From Diphasiastrum complanatum (Eukaryota; Streptophyta; Lycopodiopsida; Lycopodiales; Lycopodiaceae): a stretch of DNA of 64,000 bases. Below the pieces are notes generated by a model. The model did not search any database. It was not told the origin of the DNA and saw only the letters and a program-made list of their open reading frames with translations. The position numbers and the translations under genes are program-made. The DNA is taken from NCBI GenBank assembly GCA_029204225.1, contig CM055100.1:19744655-19808654 (forward strand), written 5' to 3'. Below are positions 33,660 to 44,614 of the stretch, one piece after another; positions within the stretch are counted from its first letter, which is position 1; each line of letters starts with the position of its first letter.

Positions 33660-35750
33660 CCATATTGCTTAAGGTCCAACTATGAGCAATAAGTATGTTA
33701 AGAGTGGCTTTACAAACTCTTACGAGCTACTACAAGCTGCCACAATGACTACGTAATGAGCTTGCAATAAGTTCATAACGATCTCCCTCATGAGATCTTA
33801 CAAGTTCTTATGAGTTGTGTCCTACAAAGCTCGAGTTTGTAAGTTTTCGTACGAGCTCATGTGAATTGACTTAGGAGCTCCTGTCATAGCAAGTAACAAG
33901 GTCGTAATGAGTTGTCCTACAAGCTCTTATGAGATCTAGGAACTCATAAAGTGAGTCCACAAAGCCTCTATGTAAATCGAATCGTGTAGCCTGGTACATT
34001 GGTCCACATACCAGTTCGCTAAAACATCTTACTAATCTATTGCAAGGATAACACTACCCATGACATTAGGGGTTGGTTACAAATCAGCATCAGAAAAGAA
34101 AAGGTGGCCAATCAAGAAGATCAGAGTCCATTACATGGAAGTTACATATAAATAAAATAGAGTGTATCAACACAATCAATGTAGTAGCTAGTGAGGGATC
34201 TTAGGAATCACTCACAGATGTGATTTTGAGTTAGAATGTAGTAGCATTTGAGCCAGTCATAGCTCACGTTCATGAAGCTTCTTTTATGCAATTTCATAGG
34301 TCTTCTTTTACCATCAATCATTGTACCTAAAGAGTGTTGTTTCTCACAGTTTTGATGAAGTTTTTTAAATGGTTGTTTTTTTCTTGCATATTGTATGTGA
34401 CTAAGTGGTTTGAATAGTCTCATTTTGATGCAACAAACCTATTACATACACCAATTTTAATACAAAGTTTTACACTAGAAGTAAACATGACTAGGAATAT
34501 ATACACATATTTTTAATAGGTTAGGGCCCATGACTTTAGCCATTAGACATTATACTAGTACATTGTCCAACCACAATATGACTGTGTAATCAACATGAGA
34601 AAGCTCATTATCATAGAAAATGAGAAGCAAGCTAGATATCATAAATAGTAACGTTGGCATGTCCTTTGGCGAGGACGACAATTCCCACTACAACATTCTA
34701 ATCTTGCTCTTTACATAATTTCCCATGAAATACTAAAGTCCAAATAGCAGCCATGTGTCGAACATTTTGGGACACTAGATTAAAGACATTCTTCTTAGGA
34801 CTTTAGAAGGGATATAATTGAGTCCATCACTCATGTTTTATGCCACTTGCATGCTCCATAGGGTAGTTGACATGTCCCTTGTAGAGAACGTCACACCACC
34901 TAAGGGTATAAGCTGGCAATTACTCTTAAAGGTCACTTCAGTCCTTTAAATTGTTCTATGTGGGAATATCTAGAGCAACTAAAGTTTGGCCTAGAATTTT
35001 AAATTTAAGATCATATTGTGTGAGCTTTACTGAGGTTAGTATGTTATGGCCTACATTTGTGAATCGAAGATGGTAGTGTCCTATACTCAAGATCTAAGGA
35101 CTAGCCATTATTGAAATCATAGGGTTCAATGTCACCATTATGAGCATACACGTGGGCGATTAAGCAAGAATCCGATAATGAAGGGTTTAGGTCAAAGATT
35201 ATAATCACATCAACATGAACCATTAGTGGATTCTATTGACCACCGGTATCCTACAACCACAAAGTGTTGAATGCACAATGACAGATCTCAACCTCACATG
35301 ACCAACCTTGAGTTGTGTGAGTTGCCCATATCCACAAATTTTTGCCAGGTAACTTGACAACGAATTGTCCATTACCATTTCTACTCATGTGATTTTTATC
35401 AACAATCATGATCGGGTCCCCCAATATAAGGACGTAGAAAGCTCATTAGAGGTATATGATCTATCCGTTAGAGAAAGTTTGAGCTAGAAGAGGGCCTCTA
35501 AAATATAAATATATAACTTTTTTTTTTGCAGCATGGGAAAATAATATTGAATGTTAAGGATGCCCTTCCAACTCATTGCCCAAAAAGACCCAACTAGATT
35601 AAAACATGACAAAAGGTTATCCAGGGGAATCACATGACTCTGATTATTTTGGCCTGGTAGAGGTTTCCTTCTCTGCATCCGACCGTCAGCAACTTGTTTG
35701 TCATGTTATATGTGAAAAATCAGAGACCAAAACACATTTAGTTCATCAAT
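33660..35750. other. Repetitive intergenic sequence, no gene
   Basis: Between about 33700 and 33970 the sequence is built from loosely repeated words such as TACAAGCT, CTTATGAG, GAGCTC and GTAATGAG, like a very degenerate short tandem repeat. The remainder to 35,750 is AT-rich with chance frames only. Confidence 0.45.
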
Positions 35751-35759
35751 GATCTTTAG

Positions 35760-36187
35760 CCAAGTTTGATCACACATCTAGAATCATCAACAACATAGAA
35801 ATCACTACTTTATGCATGCTAGAATTTAGAAATGCATCAAGATATGATCATAACCACTTAGATCTGACTTAGTATTGTCCCTGTCCATACAGAAGCAATA
35901 CAATACAGTACTCCACACGTGTGAAAGCTAGATCAACAAGAAAATCAACATTCTACACATGGAAACTCAAGATATCATGAGAAATTCACAAGAGATGGAC
36001 ATAGAATCAACAACGATGAATTCTCCACATCAAAAGAGAATACAATGATTTATTCTCCATGCAGGTACAAGTATTTATAGCAGCCACAATGTCATTTGGC
36101 CACTTTCCCTAAGTATGCCCTAAAATGGCAACTTCTAGGTACTTAACCCAAAACCTATAAATACTAGTCTAAATGCAATGTACCAAT
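35760..36187 (-). repeat. Possible LTR fragment related to the copia-2 LTR
   Basis: Shares the arrangement of words seen in the 28.1-28.6 kb LTR: GTCCATACA, ACAGTACTCCACACGTGTG, TCTCCATG, TATTTATA and CATTTGGCCACTT in the same order, at low identity. It is cut at 36187 by the start of copia-3. Confidence 0.35.
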
Positions 36188-36983
36188 TCTTGAAAAATGA
36201 AAAACCATCTATCTTGACTTTAGGCTTTTGGAAAAGTTTTTCCTATGTTTATATGATGTTCCATATTTTAAATGCCAAATTTGGCCTAGAAGAAACTCGA
36301 GCTATATGGGTTCTTCAAGTCTACTTGGTAATATACAACTTGCATATAGAATGTGGACATAGAAAAGTCAATAATAGGTTTGTAGAAACTCGTGGCACAT
36401 CACATGCAATGGTTGTAAGTATTCCATAGTGACATGCAAGGCATGCACAAAGTGAATTGGACACATGCATGATGATTTGTACAATTCTAGTTGAAAATTT
36501 GACACTTGGTAAAACTAGGTAGGAATGCATGGATGTAAAGTGACAAATGTCACTAGTTCTCTAGTTCTCACTTTTAGATGTGGATGAAAGTTGGAGAGAG
36601 ATGGTTCTACCTCGAGCTACTCCAAACTCCATAAATATGTGTAGACTCTCTCATAATTTTTGATGAAGAACCAAGCTTTGAAGCTATTCCATGTCAATTT
36701 GGATCTACATTATTGTTTGCTTGAATTTCGCTCTCTCTTTCTCTCTCTAGCTCGAGTACAGGCTTATGCTCTAATGCATTAAATTCTTGTACTTCTTCTC
36801 TTTTGTTTTTCAAAGCAATCATTCTTTGATTCTTAGCATGCTAGATTGTGATTTAGCCATAAAATTTTGTACTAGATCTTGACATTCACTCTAGAATCAA
36901 TTTATGTGCTAAACACAAAGCTTAACAAGATCATTCACACTTGAGGATCATTCCCCACACGTGTGAGTTTGTTGGAATTTTAT
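36188..36983 (+). repeat. copia-3 5' LTR
   Basis: 796 bp, beginning TCTTGAAAAATG (the 3' copy begins TGTTGAAAAATG) and ending TTTTATCA just before the primer-binding site. It contains a CT-rich stretch near 36730 and likely promoter elements such as CATAAATATG near 36630. Confidence 0.85.
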
Positions 36984-37644
36984 CATGGTATCAGAGCCAA
37001 ATTAAGCTTTTCATGCTATTATCTCTGTTTGTGCAAGAATTTGTGAGCCCAATTCAAGCAAAAAAGTTGTTTATCACTTTTCTTTACCTTTTCTTGAAAA
37101 GTGTTTGAATCAAAGAGGATAGAAACTAGATTTTCAAATTTGAATTGACATTGTACGGAGTTCTAGAATTTCGCACATGTAAAAATCAAATATTTTCAGG
37201 CCCCTTTATTTCCTTCCATTGCAATGGATCTCAAATCAATTTGATGTGTCTATCAAGAGTTATAAGCTCTTAACGAGGGTAGGGAGAAGTCCAAAATCCG
37301 AGTGACCACTTTTTGATTTGATCCAATTTAGCTTGATTCACAATCCATTGTTTTTGAGTATTCAACACAAGAAACTGAAGATCAAGACAAAGTTTGGAGT
37401 TATTGAACACTTTGAGCCTTCTTTGAATCATTAGTGTTTTCTTTTGTAGCATCTAACATGTGCCAAAAGTAGAATCAGAATTTGTCTATACTTCTCAATT
37501 CATTTTGAGAGACTGATCTAAATTATCTTGTTTTGTGGAATATTTGAGATCCATCTCAAATACAGTTGCAAGTTTTTCACATAGGATTGATAGCACACAC
37601 TTGAAAATTCCTATAGTGAAAGAGAGTAGCAACATCAAGTCTGT

Positions 37645-38922
37645 TTGGAACAAGCTCAAATATATAATTGTCCAATAACAAGAAGTCTTCACAGTATAGC
37701 ACCTGTAGGAGGATATCTCTTCGAACCAAGTGAAAGACTAAGTACCTCCAATTATTCAATATGGAAGGTTAGGATGGAGTCTGTTCTTATACTCCAAGAT
37801 GTTATGGACATAGTACTTGGTATTGAGGAGGAGCCTCAAGCACAACTTGAAATACCAAAGTATAGGAAGAGAGCTAGAATGGCTCTACACTTCATTAAAA
37901 CGAATGTCTCTAATGAGATTCTAAGAGAAATAGGATCTTGCACCACTGTCAAAGAAGCTTGGGATACACTTAAGTCAATCTATGAAGCTAATAACACTTC
38001 TAGAATACTCACTCTTAGAAATTGGATTTTTCAAAGTTTTCAAAGAAGTGAGGAGAGTGCATCAAATTATGTTCTGAGAGTAAAAGATCTTCATGTGGAG
38101 CTTGCTTGTGTTGGTGTCACAATCAATCAAGATGAGCTAGTACAAGTCATTCTCAATGGCTTAAAAGAAGACTATGATAATCTTGTTCAATCCTTTGCCA
38201 TAAAGGAGGAGTTGCCCAATTTGGAGACTCTTCAAGGAGTTCGCATCTCTGAAGAAACAAGACAAAGTTACAAGCTTTCAAGGATGAACAAACTCGAGCA
38301 TATTGGAAGTGACAAAGCTCTCTTTGTCAAGGACAAGCATAAAGGGAGGAGCAAGAACCAGTTTTCTCAAGCTTTAAACAAAGACAAAGCCAAGGACAAA
38401 GACAAAGATGGTGAAGAGGATGACTCAACTCATCCTTCTACTTCCAAGACCAAGAAGAAGAAAGTCAAGTATTTCTTTTGTGGCAAGAAGGGACACTATG
38501 CCTCTAATTGCTTCAAAAAGAAAAATCAACTCAAACAAGCAAATCTCTCTAATGAGAAAGAAGAAGACTTTATTGCAAGTGATGGAGAAGGATCCCTCAT
38601 GGTGTCAAGTTTTTCTTCAACACCTTTCAAGAAGGATGGAGCATGGTACATTGATAGTGAAGCCTCATCACATATGTGTTGTTCAAAGGAGTCTTTTGAC
38701 TATATTGTATCTTATAAAGGACTTAAAAGATCTATCTATGCAACAAGTGATGATGAATGCTCTATTGAAGGAATTGGCAACATTCCATTAAAACTTGCTT
38801 CTTCTAAAGTTCTATCACTTTCCAATGTTCTTTTTGTTCCTAAGCTTACAAAGCACTTGATAAGTGTTGGAAAGTTGCTTGATTGTGGTTGTGATGTAAA
38901 ATTCAAGTACTTGCTTTATTAA
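37645..38922 (+). CDS. copia-3 gag-protease ORF (425 codons)
   Basis: The longest intact retroelement frame in the window. It has a UBN2-type capsid domain (about residues 25-190, with NYSIWKVRMESVL and LRNWIFQSFQRSEE). A lysine-rich stretch follows, then one zinc knuckle FFCGKKGHYASNC (C-x2-C-x4-H-x4-C, about residue 277), then the aspartic protease entry AWYIDSEASSHMC (about residue 332). The expected catalytic triplet is D-S-G, and here it is D-S-E, so protease activity is doubtful. The frame starts with TTG in the track. The true gag start is probably near 37690 or lost. It ends at a stop soon after the protease (GKLLDCGCDVKF). Confidence 0.85.
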   Translation: MEQAQIYNCPITRSLHSIAPVGGYLFEPSERLSTSNYSIWKVRMESVLILQDVMDIVLGIEEEPQAQLEIPKYRKRARMALHFIKTNVSNEILREIGSCTTVKEAWDTLKSIYEANNTSRILTLRNWIFQSFQRSEESASNYVLRVKDLHVELACVGVTINQDELVQVILNGLKEDYDNLVQSFAIKEELPNLETLQGVRISEETRQSYKLSRMNKLEHIGSDKALFVKDKHKGRSKNQFSQALNKDKAKDKDKDGEEDDSTHPSTSKTKKKKVKYFFCGKKGHYASNCFKKKNQLKQANLSNEKEEDFIASDGEGSLMVSSFSSTPFKKDGAWYIDSEASSHMCCSKESFDYIVSYKGLKRSIYATSDDECSIEGIGNIPLKLASSKVLSLSNVLFVPKLTKHLISVGKLLDCGCDVKFKYLLY

Positions 38923-38929
38923 GAAAGAT

Positions 38930-39900
38930 GATGAGATCCTAGCTAATGGATTTAGATATGGTGGCATCTTCAAGTTAAATTCTTATAAGAATGCAAACTT
39001 CTGTGAAATTGCTCTTATGTCTAAGGAGGAGTTATAGCATAGAAGTTTGGGGCATCCTAACTAAAAATCTATGCTTTCTATGATCAAAAATGATAAGGCT
39101 ATTGGCCTACCAAGATCACTTTCCAAAGATGTCAAGCCATGTGAGGCTTGTGTTATTGCAAAATCACATAGAAAGCCATATCAAAAGTCTTCTATTAAGA
39201 CTTCTCATCCTTTGAGTTAATTCTATGTGAATGTGCTAAAGCAATTCGAGTTGAAGCTTCTTTGCCTATTGAATATTGGCGAGAAGCAATTAATTGTGCA
39301 AATAATTTGTGCAATAGATTACCTCACAATGCACTTGCAGGAAGATCACCATATGAAGTCTCATTCAAGAAGAAACCTAAGGTTGATCACCTTAGAGTTT
39401 TTGGATGTGCTTGCTTTGTTCATGTACCCTTGGAAACAAGAAAAAAAGATGATCCAAATTCAGTCAAAGGGATCATGGTTGGATACTCATCCAACAAGAA
39501 GGCATACATAATTTATGTTCCCTCTACCTCAATTACAATTGAGATTAGAGATGTTATTTTCCATGAGAATCAAAACTACATCTTTGATGAGGCTGAGATC
39601 AAAGATTCTCAAACGAATTCTCCTATCATCACCCTTGAAGATTATCATGGAGAATTGAGGCCGAGAATTGAGGAGGAGTCACCTCAAATCTTTTCACCAA
39701 GGAGATCACAAAGAGAAAGATCCGAGCCTAAGAGGCTTACATATGGAGATAAAGGCAAGCAAGTGGAACTCAACTCCACTAATTATGCATATTTTGTTTC
39801 ACATGAAGAGCCAAAGGATGTACATGATGCACTCAACTCAAAAGAATGCTTTCTAGCCATGAAGGAGGAATATGATGCATTGATTGCCAATAAGACATGA
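38930..39900 (+). pseudogene. copia-3 integrase, catalytic core deleted
   Basis: The pre-integrase domain (HRSLGHPN, then CEACVIAKSHRKPY, about 39030-39180) leads to SHPLS at about 39218. There the sequence jumps to AKAIRVEASLPIEYWREA (about 39235), which normally lies about 130 residues further on, after the DDE core. The C-terminal part (39262-39900) is intact: FGCACFVHVPLETRKK and VGYSSNKKAY. So the integrase core, including all catalytic residues, is missing. Confidence 0.85.
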
Positions 39901-39904
39901 GAGC

Positions 39905-40610
39905 TTGTGGATCTTCCATCCAACAAGCATACTATTGGTTGTAAATGGGCTTTTTGAGTCAAATATAATCAAAATGGCACAATCAACAAGTACAAGGAAA
40001 GACTTTGTGCAAAGGGTTTTGCTCAAAATTATGGACTTGATTATGAGGAGACTTTTGCTCCAGTTGCAAAGATGGTATCAATTAGAATCATCATTTCTAT
40101 TGCTTGTTTTTTCAAATGGCAAGTTTTTCAACTAGGTGTCTCAAATGCATTTTTAAATGGATATCTAGAAGAAGAAATTTATATGGATCAATCCCTTGGG
40201 TTCATCGAAGACAAAACCAAAGTTTGCTTGCTCTTCAAAAGTCTCTATGGACTAAAGCAAGCACCAAGATCGTGGTATTCTCGACTTAACACTTTCCTTG
40301 TCTCACTAGAATTCAATCTTAGTAACTATGTTCCTTCCTTGTATGTCGAGAATTCAAGATGCAAGATCTTGGAAAAATTCATTACATCTTAGGATTAGAG
40401 ATTGACTTTCATAATGAGAAAGCTTTTGTTTGTCGATCCAAGTATGCTCTTTCAATGTTAAAAAAGTTTAATATGCTAGATTGTAAGAGTATTGATACTC
40501 CTATGGAGCAAAGTGTAAAAGACCCTAATAAAGGTGATGAAAGGTCCTTCGAGGACGCTGTTCTCGAAAGATTTGCGACAATATTTTGTTTGCGACAGTA
40601 TCTTTGACAA
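39905..40610 (+). pseudogene. copia-3 reverse transcriptase, YVDD block deleted
   Basis: Motifs appear across shifted frames: CKWAF, a FAPVAKMVSIRIIISIA-type block, GVSNAFLNGYLEEEIYMDQ, SLYGLKQAPRSWYSRL. After LYVENSR (about 40355) the next recognisable block is MQDLGKIHYILGLEI (about 40359), so the stretch that carries the catalytic YVDD motif is missing. Stops also occur near 39898 and 40390. Confidence 0.85.
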
Positions 40611-40617
40611 TTTTTGC
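40563..40617. repeat. Short (about 55 bp) insertion in the copia-3 RT/RNase H junction
   Basis: The coding frame reads into a GACGCTGTTCT context and resumes at TTTTAGGAGTCTTATAGG about 55 bases later. The inserted piece contains TTTGCGACA twice. Its source is unknown. Confidence 0.5.
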
Positions 40618-41285
40618 TTTTTAGGAGTCTTATAGGCTCCTTAATTTGGCTTACCATAACTAGGCCTAATATAAGTTTTAGTGTTCATAAGTTGAGCCAA
40701 GCTACTATTCATCATTGGAAAATGGCCATAAGGGTACTTAGGTACATATCTTCAACCTATGACTATGGTTTGCTATACAAAAGTGAAGATTTTTTTATTG
40801 TTGGCTATTCTGACTCGAATTTTGCTAGTGATAAAGTAGATCGGAAATCTACAAGTGCATATGTCATATATCTTGGAGGAAATTTAATATCTTGGCTTTC
40901 CAAAAAGCAAGATACCATATCACTCTCACCTTGTGAAGCTGAATATAAGGCACTTAGTACAACAACAAAAGAAGTGCTTTGGATCAAGAGGTTGCTTATG
41001 GAGCTAAAGACTATCAAGGAAGATGATCTACCTTTGATCATGTGTGACAATATTTCAGCACAAGCCCTTGCCAACAATCCAATATTTCATGCAAGGAGCA
41101 AACACATCGAAGTTGCACATCACTTCGTGAGAGAGAAGCTCATTGAAGGGGAAATCTACTTGGAGCACATTGACACATCATCTTGTATTGCAGATTTGCT
41201 CACCAAAACTTTGAGCAAAAATTCCTTCATCAAGCATAGAGCCAATCTTGGAATAATTCCAAGATCCATGTTCAAGTCAACATAG
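40614..41285 (+). pseudogene. copia-3 RNase H domain
   Basis: A 223-codon open stretch with SLIGSLIWLTITRPNISF, VGYSDSNFASD, RKSTSAYVIYLGG, SWLSKKQDTISLS and ARSKHIEVAHHFVRE, ending in IADLLTKTLSKNSF. Most RNase H landmarks are present. The upstream frame is broken, so it is not expressed as a complete polyprotein. Confidence 0.85.
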
Positions 41286-41300
41286 ATTAATTTTTAGGAG

Positions 41301-41770
41301 TGTTGAAAAATGAAAAATCATCTATCTTGACTTTAGGCTTTTAGCAAAGTTTTTCCTATGTGTATATGATGTTCCATATTGTAAATGCCAAATTTGGCCT
41401 AGAAGAAACTCGAGCTATATGGGTTCTTCAAGTCTAGTTGGTAATATACAACTTGCATATAGAATGTAGACATAGAAAAGTCAATAATAGGTTTGTAGAA
41501 ACGCGTGGCACATCACATGCAATGGTTGTAAGTATTCCATAGTGACATGCAAGGCATGCACAAAGTGAATTGGACACATGCATGATGATTTGTACAATTT
41601 TACTTGAAAATTTGACACTTGGTAAAAGTAGGCAGGAATGCATGCATGTAAAGTGACAAATATCACTAGTTCTCTAGTTCTCATTTTTAGATGTGGATGA
41701 AAGTTGGAGAGAGATGGTTCTACCTTTAGCTACTCCAAACTCCATAAATATGTGTAGACTCTCTCATAAG
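41301..41770 (+). repeat. copia-3 3' LTR, truncated
   Basis: About 470 bp closely matching 36188-36660. It begins TGTTGAAAAATG after the purine tract and stops where the minus-strand copia host sequence begins. Confidence 0.9.
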
Positions 41771-42471
41771 TTAATAGCATAAAATGTGATCTAAAATTTA
41801 TTGAATATATCTCATCACTCTCTTTCATGCTTTCCAATGTAAGATCCTAGGATTAGACATGTATTGACTTAGTGTGTTGACAGTCTATGCTAAATCTAGT
41901 TTGGTGCAAAGCATGGCATACGTCAAAGATCCTATAAGTGAATGATAAAGGTACTTTGCTAAGTCGAGTATAGCTTCACTTTCGATATCCACACAAGAAG
42001 GTTTAGTCAATGTCATAGCTGGATCCATTGGAGTATCAATCGGTTTGCAATCAAACATATGAAATTTTCTAGAATTGTTTCTAGATATTTCTGCTGGCTT
42101 AGATAGATTTTCTTATGCAATCTATCTCTAGTGACGTGTATTCCTAATAATGAATGAACAGTGCCTAGATCAGTCATGTCAAATTCTTTTGAAAGATCAC
42201 GTTAGACAAAATAAATGCATCATTTACGTATAGAGCTATGTGAACTAAATTGACACCTATGTATTTGGAATAAACGTTAGAATTAGTGGAATTGTTCGCA
42301 AAACCTAATTGAATGAGATAAGCGTTGATCCTTTCGAACCAAGATCTTGCGGCTTGTTTCAAGCCATAGATTGCTTTGTGCAGCTTGCACACTTTGTGCT
42401 CTTGGCCTTTGATTTTCCGGTTGGAAGGTGTCCAGCTCCTCTTCGACGTAGCCATTGAGAAATGTTGTCTT
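41771..42471 (-). pseudogene. copia-5 RT C-terminal half and RNase H N-terminal part
   Basis: On the minus strand from 42471: FLNGYVEEEL, then HKVCKLHKAIYGLKQAARSWFERINAYL. The catalytic box reads LYVNDAF instead of YVDD, so the first catalytic aspartate is replaced by asparagine. It continues with HSLIGSLTYAMLC, SQYMSNPRILHWKA and RVMRYI, with several stops. It ends at 41771, within the RNase H lead-in. Confidence 0.8.
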
Positions 42472-43589
42472 TCTTGGATTATTCTCCTTCTTACCAATTG
42501 ACTAATCGGTTTTAATCTTCATCTATTGTTTATCCAGTTCTGTGGGTTTTCCCGTGTGTTTACACAGTCTGCAAAATTACAAGTGTTTTTACACAGTCTG
42601 CAGAATTACGCGGAGTTTACGATAGTGTCGCATTTTTCGTTAGAAATCTCATGTAAAATCATAGTGTCGCATTTTTTGCTTTTTCGAAGAGCCTCAAATG
42701 TTAAGGAAATGACTCTGGCAAAGTGTGGGACAACCCTAAATGAGATTTAAGGGCACCTTCGTCTTTTTTGTTTTTTTCGCAAAAAAATCGACAGTGTCGC
42801 ATGTGGCTGTTTTAGTTCATTTCTGTAGAGCTACATTTTTGGTTCATTTATGCAAACAGAACGTTTACGGCCAATCTCACCTCTTATCAACAATCAATAA
42901 CAAGGACCGGATGGATGCCAACAAATCACTAGTCGCAATTGATGACCTAATTTCTTAGTATAAATAGCTGTTCATATTCATACAGTTTTAAAGTTATGAT
43001 CAAGCATTTGAATAGTTAGCTCTCTCTCTCTCAAGCCTGTGAGCTTGAACACTCCTGAGCATTTTAGCTCATTTTTTAGAGTTATTTTAGAGATTGCTAT
43101 TGCGCTACTACCTATCGGCATTGCGCATTAATTCAGACTTTCATTTTAGCCGATCAGAGATATCATAGAGTACGCGGTTTCAATCCACAACTTGTTGTAC
43201 TCATTTACTTCTGTTACATTTTTCATACTGAATCAATAATATCCTTCGTTGTGTTCAGCTTCCGTCTCAAAATGTATGCGTTTCCGCATTTCTTCGCGAC
43301 TAATTCACGAACAATTCATGACTAATTATTTGTTTGATAATTTTCGATGCCTAATTGTTTGGCTACGTAATCACTGTAGTACTGGCGATTTCAAAGTTAG
43401 TTACTATAAGTTCAAACGTAATTTTCTATCACTATTGTCTTGTTTGAAATTGATAGGCATAGTCATGCATTGAAAAGATGAAGATAGTTTATTCTGCCAT
43501 GCACGAAAGGCTTTCTTTCTAGACACACGAATTATTTTCATTCGTTTCTTCTCGAGCTAGAGCTATCTTCTACAATCCGATTTTTGACA
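42472..43589 (+). repeat. copia-4 5' LTR
   Basis: 1,118 bp, beginning TCTTGGATTATTC and ending TTTTTGACA. It contains the GTGTCGCATTTTT motif in several copies. It holds about 225 bp (about 42795-43018) absent from the 3' LTR. Confidence 0.9.
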
Positions 43590-43783
43590 TGGTATCATAG
43601 CTATTTCATTACTCTTTATCTGATTCCTTCATGATATCAGAGCGAAAGCTCTAATACTTGATATCTTTCGCGATATTAAATTGATATCAAGCTATTCAGT
43701 TCTTAGTATCAAAAAATTGATTTCCTATTATTGGCATTACTGCATCTTAGCGTCATCGATACAATCGACAGACTAAGTTCCAG

Positions 43784-44518
43784 ATGGATTCTCAAAGTAA
43801 AGTTGGTCTTATCGCAAACAAGCTGAATGGATACAATTATCATATGTGGAAATTTAAGATGAAGACCTTGTTAATCGCCAACGAATTATGGGATGTTGTT
43901 ACAGGTACAGAAGTAAAATTTGAAGACGATGACTCAAAGTGAAAATCGAAGGATGGTAAAGCCTTCGCGCTTATTATCCTCAATATATCAGATACACAGA
44001 TTGGATACATAGCTGAAGCTAAAATGTCAAGAGACGTTTGGGACATCCTAAACTCACTATATGACATGAGGGATGTAACTACCAAGTTACATCTACGAAG
44101 GAAATTCTTCACATTCAAGATGTTTGTTGGTGATTCTCTTCAGAATCACATTAACCAGTTTAAGAGTCTCTTGCAATAGATGGCCATTGTTGGATCAGTC
44201 ATAGATGATCAAGACGCAATTACAACATTGCTTTCAAGCTTGCCCTCTACATATGAGAACTGGGTGATGATCATATCGATACACTCAGAATTAACTCTTG
44301 CTAGAGTTATCATTATGTTGCTGCAAGAAAATAATAGAAGAAGTCAAGACACTTTGTCTACTTCTCCTCTCAAGCTCTATATGTCAATAAAGGCTCTAAG
44401 GACAGAAGCAAAAAAGCTCCAAGAAGGCTGCAACGAATCAGAAACAGACTCAAAGTCAAGCACAATCAGATCCACAATCAAAGAAGAAGATGTTTTGCAA
44501 GTATTGCAAGCGCAATAA
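43784..44518 (+). pseudogene. copia-4 gag
   Basis: Starts ATG at 43784 (MDSQSKVGLIANKLNGYNYHM), a UBN2-type capsid domain with VWDILNSLYD and STYENWVMII. In-frame stops occur near 43940 (TGA) and at 44177 (TAG). After the capsid, a knuckle-like CKYCKRNNH lies in another phase at about 44490, and its last cysteine is displaced by a frameshift. Confidence 0.8.
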
Positions 44519-44614
44519 CCATGAGATCAAGATTGCCGAATTTTCCAAGCAAAGAATGTAGCCAAGCAATCTGATCAACAAGCAAATACAGTTTTATCAT
44601 CTCCCCAGGTCGAA

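Larger units (their letters stand above)
36188..41770 (+). mobile_element. Ty1/copia retrotransposon copia-3, internally deleted
   Basis: The 5' LTR (36188-36983) is followed by TGGTATCAGAGCC (36984), then gag-protease, remnants of integrase, RT, RNase H, a purine tract TTTTAGGAG and a 3' LTR (41301-41770). The 3' LTR matches only the first roughly 470 bases of the 5' LTR and ends abruptly at CTCTCTCATAA. Beyond it lies the minus-strand copia host, so the right end was removed by deletion or recombination and no target duplication can be read. Integrase core and the RT YVDD block are missing, so the copy is non-autonomous. Confidence 0.9.
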
